A model generated the notes under the pieces. That model saw only the letters and a list, made by a program, of their open reading frames with translations. It did not search any database and was not told the DNA's origin. The position numbers were made by a program, and so were the translations under genes. This document shows positions 55,886 to 64,000 of a DNA stretch of 64,000 nucleotides, one piece after another. Source of the DNA: Sthenelais limicola (lineage: Eukaryota > Annelida > Polychaeta > Phyllodocida > Sigalionidae); contig OW804097.1 in the NCBI GenBank assembly GCA_942159475.1, positions 58,362,986 to 58,426,985 of the forward strand. Reading direction: 5' to 3'. Within the stretch, counting starts at the first letter, position 1, and each line of letters begins with the position of its first letter.

Positions 55886-55889
55886 CACC

Positions 55890-56055
55890 ATGTGACGGTG
55901 CGGTACTGGTATCGCACAGTGCTGTGTGACGGTACCAAGTTTTGTATAAAGCACCGTTCTAGCACGGAGCCAAAATTGGCCATCTAGATTTTACAGTACT
56001 CTATCGTTTTAATCTGTAATAAAACAGAACCGCACTGAAATTTTACACTGAGGAT
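55890..56055. repeat. Family E (copy 2)
   Basis: GACGGTGCGGTACTGGTATC, CGCACAGTGCTGTGTGACGG, AAGCACCGTTCTAGCACGG and AACCGCACTGAAATTTTACA recall copy 1 at 51371-51570 in vocabulary and spacing. Confidence 0.7.
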
Positions 56056-56663
56056 TTAGAGTGTACAGAAGTCTGGGCTCGGTGAGAAGCGGCCGAAATA
56101 TTTGTATTCATATCTGAATTTCTCCACGACATATATATCAATTATGAAAACATCTCTGAACAGCCAAGGGAAGTCGCTACCGTTACCATAAATTCCAGAT
56201 TCATAGCTTTATTTTCACATGGTTTTAGAACCAAAACATTGAACTACATAGGAATCCAAGATGGCGGCCCCCATATGCTTAATTTCTCGTCAGATCTCAT
56301 CTAGTTTATGTCTCGCTCATGCACTTTTGTCCTTGTTTGATTTGTTTTCTTCATCATTCTTTTAATATTCTTGTTTATTTTTTTATTATTTCTTTAGAAA
56401 CATTATGTGAACATTCTGTGCTTCAGAAAGTTTTATCCCATGATCATCGAAATAAAGACTTTAAATAAGATTCATTTGAATGTAAAACTCTGTTTAAAAC
56501 AATTGTTTGACTCTAGGAAAGAGGGCCAGTGGTGAATAATGGAGTGCGAGCAGTTGCCTAAACATGATGAATCGCTCGCTCATAATAAAAGGCAAATGAA
56601 ACTACATCCATAACCAGCCATCAATCATAGGGTCCTGCTCTCTGGTGACATCGTGTATTGTAT
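56056..56663. other. Gene-free stretch
   Basis: AAGATGGCGGCCCCC at about 56258 contains a YY1-type AAGATGGCGGC. It resembles the right end of family B (AAGATGGCGG), so it may be a relic of that element. No exon. Confidence 0.45.
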
Positions 56664-57275
56664 GGGGAGGGTTGGGGGGGAGGTGGGGGGGGGGGGGGGG
56701 AGGTCATGAGTGAGTGGCAGTCAGAGTCAAGACAGAAGGTGATGGCAAGAAGGAAAGGAATGAGTGAATAAATGTGTGAGTAAGTTGGTGTGTGCGAGTG
56801 AGTGAGTAGGTACATGAGTGAGTGGGTGAGTGCATTTGTGAGTGAGTAGGTGAGTGTTGAAATGAGTGTGTAGATGAGTGAACGGGGGTTAGACTTAGGG
56901 GACGAGGAGGAAGAGGGTACATGAGTGAATGAAGGACAGAGTCAATACAGAAGTGTGACGGCGATGGGAAGAGGGAAAGTGAGTGAGTGATTAAGTGAGT
57001 GTGAGTGAGCGGGTATGAGTGAGTGCGGTGAAAGTAAGTGAATGGGCGAGTGATTTTGGGCGTGATAGTGAGTGAGTGTGTGATTGTGTGTGTGTGCGAG
57101 TGGATGGGTGAATGTGCGAGTGAATGGGAATGTGTATTAGAGGGATGACTATGGAAGTGAGAGTGGGGATGTGAGTCAGTGAGTCAGTGACTGTGAGTCA
57201 GTAAGTGAATGAGTGGGGAGTGAGTGTGTGTGAGTGAGTGAGTGAGTGGGGAATGAGAGTTTGAGTGAGTGAATA
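56664..57275 (+). repeat. Poly-G/quadruplex run followed by degenerate (TGAG)n microsatellite
   Basis: 56664-56703 is almost all G (runs of 4, 7 and 16). From 56705 to 57275 GAGTGAGTG units alternate with GTGTGTG and GAATGAG variants; GACAGAGTCAATACAGAAG (56935) and GTCAGAGTCAAGACAGAAGG (56717) mark a larger internal duplication of about 220 bp. Minus-strand Thr/His/Ser-rich frames are artefacts. Confidence 0.9.
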
Positions 57276-57717
57276 GAAGAGCAGATTTACCAAAGGATTT
57301 TGCAATCCAATTCCATATGAGTCATGCTGCATACAGAATACATTGAGCATGAGTACATTTACTTTAATAATTTTAACATTATGCTTTCTAACACATTTTA
57401 ACATTATGCTTTTAAAAGGTTTTAAAACTCTTTAAAGTTTTTCCCCAAGAGGCAGGCTTTAAAAACCAAGGATAAAGTTCATTTCTTCCACATTTATTCT
57501 CGCCCACAATCACTATACTTCAGAGAGCCTCAGATGTTGGCTGCTTTATATTGGAGCAAGCTTTAATGTGTAACTAACTTCGAGAGAATGAGATCAGAGG
57601 CCGTATCTATAGATCTGAGCCCTGCACTTAAGAGTCAGGAGATAAATTTACACTTTGCTCGCAAAGGTAAAGCTGAACTATAGGTCGAGGCTTCAAAAAT
57701 GATCAGTTAATTTTTTT
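57276..57717. other. Gene-free stretch
   Basis: ACATTATGCTTT occurs twice at about 57375-57412. Nothing else recognised. Confidence 0.5.
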
Positions 57718-57777
57718 TAAGGTTTCCCCCGCCGAAGGCGGTATGAGCGCCGAAGGCGCTCATACTGGGAAACCTTA
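57718..57777. repeat. Three-way-junction inverted repeat
   Basis: Outer arms TAAGGTTTCCC (57718-57728) and GGGAAACCTTA (57767-57777) pair perfectly over 11 bp. Between them lie two complete hairpins: CGCC-GAA-GGCG (57730-57740) and GTATGAGCGCC-GAA-GGCGCTCATAC (57741-57765, 11 perfect pairs). Both have the same GAA loop and GCCGAAGGC centre. The fold is a closed three-way junction with almost no unpaired bases. Confidence 0.95.
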
Positions 57778-57919
57778 TATAGGTTCCACTATTTTGCCTG
57801 CTCAGGCTGCTGTAGAAACGTCCGCGTTCAGGGTATAAATAGAAAACACAACTCAGCATCCTGCCACCTAAATTTTAGACGCATTCGCGTACACATCGCG
57901 GGGATTTTACGCTCCCGCA

Positions 57920-58310
57920 AATTGATAAAAATCACTATTTCTATTCCAAATACATTGCCAAGATGTTGAAATTAAGAACGGGCATGATTTTCTACCCCCA
58001 AATATGTAGTTTTATCAACACTTGTATTTAAATAAGAAAGATATGGGGAAAACTTTAGGTCTACTGTTAGACCTTCAAAATTTCTTGCAGGGCGATCGGA
58101 TTTTTGTCAGTGGAGTCAATCCCATGCTGTCATGTAGCTCACAGCCACAGGGCAGGGAAAGGTTGAAAATTATTAACAGTAATGATAAAAAAACGCTATT
58201 TCTAATCGAAATACATTGCCAAGATGTTAAGATTCAGAAAGGGCATGCTTTTCTACCCCTATACATATAATTCTATCAACATTTAAGGAAGATATGAGGG
58301 AAACTGCACT
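57920..58310 (+). repeat. 261 bp tandem duplication, diverged
   Basis: ATTGATAAAAATCACTATTT, TACATTGCCAAGATGTT (57951), GGGCATGATTTTCTACCCC and TTATCAACA recur at +261 as GATAAAAAAACGCTATTTC, TACATTGCCAAGATGTT (58212), GGGCATGCTTTTCTACCCC and TCTATCAACATTT. An 82-codon frame (58022-58270) bridges the copies; I do not recognise it. Confidence 0.85.
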
Positions 58311-59020
58311 GCTAGATGCGGATATCTTTTTGTAAATATACCGATATGCTGTACAGGACGCAATATTGTACAGGTCTTCGTGTTCTAATTTACACAACGT
58401 TACGTTGTTAGCAACGCGCACTGCAGACCTACTTGACGACGCTTTTTCCCGCGCTGGACGGCCGCGGAATTAGTTGGGGGAAGCCGTTTTTCTCCTTGGT
58501 CACAGCCAAAATTTCTTGTTTAAATTGTGTGGATTCGTTTCCCTAACCGTATAATATTAAAATGATAATAATAATTATTACTTATTAAAAACCATTCTGA
58601 AATATAATGCAGGTTTTCCATGAGATACATAGCACTGACGAAAAAGTTAAAATATATAGGTAGATATTTTTGTAAACAGTTAGAAAGATAGAAACATTTA
58701 TCTTGGTTAGTCACACTACAACTGTTTCACCAGACCGCATGTTCATTTTGCATGACACCCTCTCTCTCGATCAACACTCTGTCGTGCCATTGGGCATAAT
58801 CATTGTCATTTATTAATTATTATAATAAAGTACCTATATTGCATAACCTATCAAGGCACTCCTCTGACCAGCTCCATTTGATACCATATTCGGATTGAGG
58901 ACACACTGTCAAATGAAACTGCGATGACTGCAGAGAGAAACAACGTCAGTGACGTGAAGTCTGAAGGGTGTAGAGGTTCAAGTCTATAGCTGATCAGTCA
59001 AAAGTTGGCTATTCTGGATT
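58311..59020. other. Gene-free stretch
   Basis: GTTGTTAGCAAC at about 58406 resembles an RFX X-box with no spacer, and CAACGTTACGTTG precedes it. CpG is higher at 58360-58470. No exon is recognised. Confidence 0.4.
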
Positions 59021-59140
59021 TTAAGCTGCACTCTCAGCTAGCATTAGTGAACAACTATTCTTGTAGTCACTGATAAAACCAGCAGACTATTGATATTGAT
59101 TCAGCTCCATAAGTCTTAATATGAACAAATTTGGACAGAT
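59021..59140 (+). mobile_element. Family A left-end fragment
   Basis: TTTAAGCTGCACTCTCAGCT at 59021, then CAGCAGACTATTGATATTGA and CATAAGTCTTAATATGAACA. Truncated on the right. Confidence 0.7.
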
Positions 59141-60096
59141 TTCTTTGGTCCTATAATGGGATTCTTTAGTATAGATTTATTTGCACTGACAAGCAGTTTT
59201 AACTCATTATTTCATATTATGGAAACACACATAGACTTCACACAATCAATACACAATAGAATGGCTGGTTTCACTTTGTCGACTTTGTAGCGAGTTCATC
59301 CCATTTTATTAGCTGACTTTTAATATATATAATCTTTCTTTCTTACATTTTTTAGCAGGGAGCCTCTAGAAGAGCTATGGTTTAAAGAAAGAATGGCACC
59401 TCTTTCCGTTGTTAAATGACTGTACTATTAAAAATTGTTTGCACACATTCAGGAAATAAACAGTATACATGTACATGTGTCACTGAACCGAGATTCAGAA
59501 CCCATGAACAACAGAGACCTCGAGAGGGCGAGAAACCATAGGTCTTTGTTAGGGTCCATAAAGAATCAATAAAGTGGAAGCACCGCATAGATCAATCGAC
59601 CCAAGCACCTCATAAATACCCTCCATTGTTTAGCATCATAATACAGAGACTGGATAATCTCATCTATACGGTACTAAGCGCTGCACCATGTAAGGGGGAG
59701 TCAAGCTTTCATTACCGAGTAATTGCACAGGGTAATTAATTATTCGTCTATTATTCTATTTGTAAAGCCAAGTGCACCTGCACCAGCGTCAAGTGCTTGA
59801 GCTACATAGAAATGAAGATGGGAGGATAAGTTGAAATCCTTTGCTGAAACTTGGTTTTGGCTCAGCTCAGCTCAGCTCAGGGCCTGTTCCATAGCAAATC
59901 TTTAGTTAAAATTTGTGCTGTGAACAAAGAAAATGTGTCAAAATTCGAAAAATAATTATATTTTTCAAATGCTTTTCCACTGGAACCCAGAATATTTTGG
60001 GGTGTTAAGCATTGCTAGTAGCACAGAACTATATATACTAGCAGTTTTCTCATGAGAATATGAGATCATGTATATCCCCAAACGTATGAAAAAAAC
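59141..60096. other. Gene-free stretch
   Basis: A short (GCTCA)4 run lies near 59860. Bases 59680-59830 carry AATTAATTATTCGTCTATTA homeodomain-type sequence. No exon. Confidence 0.4.
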
Positions 60097-60340
60097 CATG
60101 TTCAGCATGGACATTGTACAATGATCTGAAAAAAACATCAATGTGTTTTACATGATTCCATAAAACAAGACATTTTTTCCTTGCATTGGGCATTCATAGA
60201 TCATTTACACAGGCTACGATATTTGTGAAGACATTCTTGTAATTTTCGATAAAAATGTTGCTAAATATTTGTATGTCAGACCTGAACTGAATCCATCGTA
60301 GCATGCACTGTAAGAGACATGCGCAGTAAGACATACAAAG
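60097..60340 (-). mobile_element. Family B MITE, reversed, lacking both termini
   Basis: ATGTTCAGCATGGA, TTTTACATGATTCC, GAAGACATTCTTGTAATTTT, CGATAAAAATGTTGC, TGTATGTCAGACCTGAACTG, GTAGCATGCACTGTAAGAGA and CATGCGCAGTAAGACATAC follow reversed family B order. Confidence 0.85.
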
Positions 60341-61440
60341 CAACAACAAGGACGTGTGAGGAATAAGACAGGGCTGGACGCCAGGTCCCACACCACCACT
60401 TGTCATATTAATCCAATAAATAATTGAAGCAGCATGGTAAATGTTAGCGGCATCTAGCAAGAGTTATTGTTGTGAGACCTTATAGTTCGTCCCCTTGCCT
60501 TCGCTCCCCATCTCGCCCTGCCTATTCTACCTGCCCACCCTGAGCACCAGTCTAGGTCCCATACAGGTGCTTCCAACAAGTAAAGCATAGAATCTAATAA
60601 GGAGTGTAGAAACAAATACAAAGTTGAAAAATAATGTGAAATACCTTGGCTATACTGTAATATATACTCGGTTATGTAGGTATACAGGTTACTTCTCATA
60701 CATGTATGCTGATGTATACAGTTAAAGTCATACGGTTTCTTTAATAGTTCTTATACAACATATCAGATTTTCTCAGATTTTTGCATCTTTATATTATGGT
60801 CTTCAACAAAAAAAGGAGCCTGGGCTCATTGTCATGAAATAAAGGAAGCTTTGGACTCCATTGAATTATAATAATACAAACCATCTGTAGGAATGAGCCC
60901 ATTGTTTGTGTAACAGAATACAAGTTATAGTCTATTATTCCCTTTGAACATTTCCTTCTTTTTGTGGTTTCTTATAAATGTGACCCGATGTTAAACGTTA
61001 GGCAGTTCAGTTAGTGACGGAGGGGACCCTAACAGCGCTAAATATCCCAACAATGAAAGCATTCTGACCAAGAGTTCTTGCCATTTCATTTGTATGACTC
61101 CACTCAGATGCTGTCATGGCATCAAACAACCATCACTCACTCACTCTCACTCACTCTTGTCATTTGAAAATATCATTTCTTGCGACCTATTTTGCGCTGA
61201 CACATCACATATTAGCTATTCACATACTGATGTTTATAAATATCATTCTTTTTAAAACAACAAAAACAGCTTGCGGCCAAAAATGTTACTGTCACTTATG
61301 GGCAGTTTTAAAAAAATTGAATCTTCGGGGTCCATTGAATGATATTAATATAATGGATGTACCAGACTCCGCAATTATCGCCACATCTCCCCCATCTGGA
61401 CCATTTTGTGCCTTCTAATCAGGGCTGGGCACTTCTGTCT
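60341..61440. other. Gene-free stretch
   Basis: A family H motif copy lies at about 61178-61212 (TTGCGACCTATTTTGC, GACACATCACATATT). CACTCACTCACTCTCACTCA is a short microsatellite at 61131. Short frames lack domains. Confidence 0.45.
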
Positions 61441-61450
61441 TGATAGATTG

Positions 61451-61640
61451 CACCGGAAGCACGGCCTACCTTCTTCAGCCCACCGCTATGCATCCTGGGA
61501 GTTGTGCTTTTGTTCCCGCGCCGCCGCAAATAATTACGTATCAGCGTAACATGACGTTACAGCATAAATTATCCTTACGGAGCAATTGCGGAGACGTATG
61601 GGCTGCCATTCCCCGGGCCACTATTGTTCTTTATGACTGG
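61451..61640. promoter_or_regulatory. Candidate promoter: ETS and ZNF143-type motifs
   Basis: CACCGGAAGC (61451) is ETS-like. GCATCCTGGGAGTTGTGCT (61490-61508) agrees with the long ZNF143/SBF motif (reverse complement of ACTACAATTCCCAGRATGC) at most positions. GCCGCCGC follows, and at 61618 ACTATTGTTCTTTATGAC contains a SOX-type core. The segment is GC-richer than its surroundings. No transcript start or exon can be read directly. Confidence 0.4.
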
Positions 61641-61794
61641 GGGAAATTATTTTTACTCAGAAGTATGTGGCGTTTATTTTATTGAATGTGCCCCAACTGC
61701 CGCTTGGGAGGCGGTATAGGATCTGTTATTTCTACTAAACATTCTTCACACTGGTCTGGGCTGGGCGGCATGTTGAAATAAGGCCCTCTTTGTG

Positions 61795-62150
61795 TGTGTG
61801 AGGAGTGTGAGGTCGTGGGGGTGGGGAAGAGGGAGGGGGAGGGTAAACAAACAAGGGGGAGGGATGGGGAGAGAGGTTGGGAGATGTTGGGAGGGAGAGA
61901 TAGGGAGGGGGAGGGGGAGAGGGAGAGGGAGAGGGAGGGGGAAAAGAGAGAGAGTTGGAGGGAGAAAGAGGGACAGAGAGAATAGAGAGAAGAAAATAGC
62001 GGAAAGGGAGGGACAGAGATGGAGAGGGAGGGGGAGAGGGAGGGGGAGAGACAGGGAGAGCGACAGGGACAGAGAGACAGAAAGACAAGCAGTGACACAG
62101 ACAGGCAGAAAGACAGGAGAGCCACCCAGGGGGAGTGGGGGCGGAGAGGT
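61795..62150. repeat. Purine-rich low-complexity tract
   Basis: GGGAGAGGGAGAGG and GACAGAGAGACAG-type units on the plus strand. Long Arg/Glu/Gly-rich and Ser/Pro/Leu-rich frames on both strands are compositional artefacts. Confidence 0.9.
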
Positions 62151-62540
62151 AGGGGAATTTATATTTTTATTTTTGCAACTGGCACATTAGTTGACATTGA
62201 GGTGTAATAAAATTAATTGTCTACTGAATAATGAGGGTTCATATAATCATATAATAAATAATCTTATATTTTCAAATATGTTGATATCTCAAAAGTCCGT
62301 ATGACTCATTTTCCAATGTAATTGTCTATTGAATAACGATGGCTTTATATATAAATATACCCTTTCAGCCTTTGCGGTCCCCTTACATCCAGTTTTCCTT
62401 AGCACAAAATACAGTACTTGTTGCCACTACTGTTGCCTATGCCCAATGTTTACTGCAGTAATAAACCATATTAAATTGTGTAGTCAAATAAAGCGCTGCC
62501 TCTGACACGGATCCTGCCCATTCCCTCCTGCACCCCAGAG
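62151..62540. other. Gene-free stretch
   Basis: TTGTCTACTGAATAATGAGG and TTGTCTATTGAATAACGATG at 62216 and 62321 form a direct repeat about 105 bp apart. Nothing else. Confidence 0.5.
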
Positions 62541-62547
62541 GATGGGC

Positions 62548-62700
62548 AATTTATTAAATCTGCATTCTCTAAAATGAAAAAGAAAGGGGAAAAGGCTGCA
62601 TTCTCAGCTATTCCAACAACAAATCTGACCAAATTAAGTCATATTATGACTTATAGGACTGGATTTACACACTATAATCCTAACAGTTGCATCGTATCCG
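62548..62700 (+). mobile_element. Two nested family A left ends
   Basis: TTAAATCTGCATTCTCT at about 62553 and GGCTGCATTCTCAGCTATTC at 62594 are two successive family A termini. GACCAAATTAAGTCATATTA and GACTTATAGGACTGGATTTA continue the family interior. Truncated. Confidence 0.7.
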
Positions 62701-62913
62701 GGGCCAGTAGACACATCAGAGGGTATATTTCTTCAACCCATGTCACAATTAGCCTCACAGTTTGGGTACGACTTCATGCAGTAACGCCCGTCTAGCACTA
62801 TTACAGCCCCAGGAGGCCACTTTTTCCTCATGCTAGATTTATCTTAATAAGGATAAAACATAATAGGCATGTCGCAGGAGCTTTAATCTACCTCCCTAAC
62901 TCGCTGTAGGTGG

Positions 62914-62949
62914 GGATTAAAGGATAAGGAGGGGATTATGAGTGGATTA
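62914..62949 (+). promoter_or_regulatory. Cluster of three GGATTA (Otx/Gsc/Pitx-type) sites
   Basis: GGATTA at 62914, 62933 and 62944, all in the same orientation within 36 bp, with TTTAATCTACC just upstream. GGATTA is the core of K50 homeodomain proteins. A GGGGATTAAAGGATAAGGAG context raises the possibility that this is simple purine-rich drift. Confidence 0.35.
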
Positions 62950-63100
62950 TGGTTTAAATCTCCACCTGGAGGGACGTGCTTAAGGCATGCTGAGTGTTAT
63001 GTAATACTGCTGATGATATAAGAAATAGATGGTAGAGTGGGTGCAGATAGGGTAAAGGCAGTGAGGGCTGGTGGTCCAGACAGAGAGGGCCAGCATTTGT

Positions 63101-63250
63101 GGGCGTTCCTGGACGTTCTTTGGCGTTCTTTGGCAGTCTTGGGCGTTCCTGGGCACTTCTGGGCACTCCCGCGCAGTATTGGAGGTTCTGAGGCGATCTG
63201 GGGTGTTCTTAGGCGTTCCTGGGCGTTTGTTGCCGTTCTGGGGCGTCATG
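63101..63250 (+). repeat. 10 bp minisatellite, 15 degenerate units
   Basis: Exact 10 bp register with consensus GGGCGTTCCT; examples are TGGCGTTCTT, GGGCACTTCT, GGGTGTTCTT and AGGCGTTCCT. Most variation is at positions 4-6. One turn of B-DNA per unit places every G-run on the same helix face. A Trp/Leu/Val-rich frame through it is an artefact. Confidence 0.9.
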
Positions 63251-63835
63251 GACTTTCACATTATCCCTCGAGGGGTATAATTATAAGGCTGACCACACAG
63301 ACCAATTGCCTGACCAATAGCAGTACGGTAGTAGTACATTTTAAGAATATAAGATTTTACTTTCCTGGAATGTATTTCTTTCAAATATACAAAATCAATT
63401 AGGGTGCAGCCTGTGTTATAATGATACTTTCTCACTGAGACACTATGGTAAAACCTGATGCTAGAAGTATAAAAAAAGGGGGATACACAGAGCATAAAAT
63501 CGATCAAGGAATTCATAAATGACAGTGACAAATACATGTATATAATTATACTTATAATAAAATATTCGAGATTTTGCTGAATTCTCGACGGTTGAATTGA
63601 GAGTCTCAGGTCAGTAAAAGGAACCTACTGCAATTAGTAAAAGGCTATAAGATAAGATTTTTTATAAACCAAGGTAAGGACTCTTGGACGTGCTGTAGGT
63701 GGAGAATGGGCGACTCACACATCTAAAGGGCTTCCAATGACTCCGCCTGTTGCCACTCTATATCGATGACCTCCATTAGCAGGAAAAACATATATTGAGG
63801 GTGAAGGGGAGTGGACAAGACGTGAGCTGGGATAC
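63251..63835. other. Gene-free stretch
   Basis: No exon or known repeat recognised. Confidence 0.5.
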
Positions 63836-63837
63836 AA

Positions 63838-63960
63838 ATTGAAGTTGCATTCCCAGCTAAATCCAACACAATTATCTTTCTCCATTGTTTCTTGATTTGA
63901 TTTGATAAAGCTGTTGATGTGAATACTCAAACTTGATGATTTGGTATGTTTGATTATATG
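63838..63960 (+). mobile_element. Family A left-end fragment running towards the window edge
   Basis: AATTGAAGTTGCATTCCCAG followed by CTAAATCCAACACAATTATC resembles the family A left terminus. The interior is diverged, and the element may continue beyond the window. Confidence 0.5.
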
Positions 63961-64000
63961 TGATGTCTCCCAGTAAAAGGATTCATATGTCACAAATATG

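Noticed and set aside
57718..57777. tRNA-like cloverleaf
   Set aside because: Only two internal hairpins, GAA triloops, no T-loop TTCGA or D-loop sequence, and the total length is too short.
61679..62190. 117-148 residue Ser/Pro-rich and Arg/Gly-rich proteins
   Set aside because: Frames on both strands of a purine-rich microsatellite.
63037..63402. 121-residue Trp-rich frame
   Set aside because: It is a translation of the 10 bp minisatellite. The 10 bp unit cycles through all phases.

Overview
The window is eukaryotic, almost certainly metazoan DNA. It is AT-rich and has no bacterial-style gene packing, rRNA, tRNA or recognisable host exon. It is crowded with short terminal-inverted-repeat element families, microsatellites and one complete tyrosine-recombinase (YR) retrotransposon. 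Ngaro-type elements are typical of marine invertebrates, fish and some fungi. Together with animal-type regulatory motifs (CTCF-like, DR5 nuclear-receptor, ETS/YY1, ZNF143) this suggests a marine invertebrate, possibly a deuterostome, but the species cannot be named from sequence alone. Most of the window reads as an intergenic or large intronic region.

The only convincing protein-coding unit is at 9112-14361. This is an apparently intact Ngaro-like retrotransposon with the family's split direct repeats in the order A1 (9121-9247), three ORFs, B1 (13849-14010), A2 (14011-14137), B2 (14200-14361). A and B copies are each identical over 127 and 162 bp, so the insertion looks young. ORF1 is a Gag-like protein. 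ORF2 is reverse transcriptase plus RNase H. ORF3 is a tyrosine recombinase with R-H-R-W-Y residues in place. Gag and ORF2 are joined by a textbook -1 frameshift heptamer (A AAA AAC) just before the Gag stop, followed seven bases later by a GC-rich stem. Pol has no early AUG, so frameshifting is the natural expression route.

The rest is repeat landscape. Family B is a roughly 340 bp MITE ending TAGGGGATTTGCATG (full copies at 7898, 19208 and 49355, with fragments elsewhere). Family A ends in TTAAAGCTGCATTCTCAGC (full at 46673-47003, nested at 32551-33112). Family C carries the core TCAGAAAATGTACAATT. Others are an 837 bp element at 17262-18098 with 26 bp TIRs, an inverted pair near 15.3-16.0 and 36.9-37.2 kb, a GGTGCGGTAC-rich family at 51.4 and 55.9 kb, a 235 bp tandem duplication at 4656, and a 261 bp one near 57.9 kb. 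A degraded LINE-like RT tail lies at 37941-38105.

The most unusual structures are: a 20 bp hairpin-forming satellite at 27561-28260 whose arms vary in compensating pairs; a perfect three-way-junction fold at 57718-57777; a 47 bp near-perfect palindrome at 20748-20794; and long hairpins at 28645, 35955 and 49799. Candidate regulatory clusters include two DR5 elements at 38875-38916, paired CTCF-like sites at 39.5 and 46.1 kb, an ETS/YY1/X-box stretch at 30.1 kb, an ETS/ZNF143 pair at 61.45 kb, and three GGATTA sites at 62914-62949.
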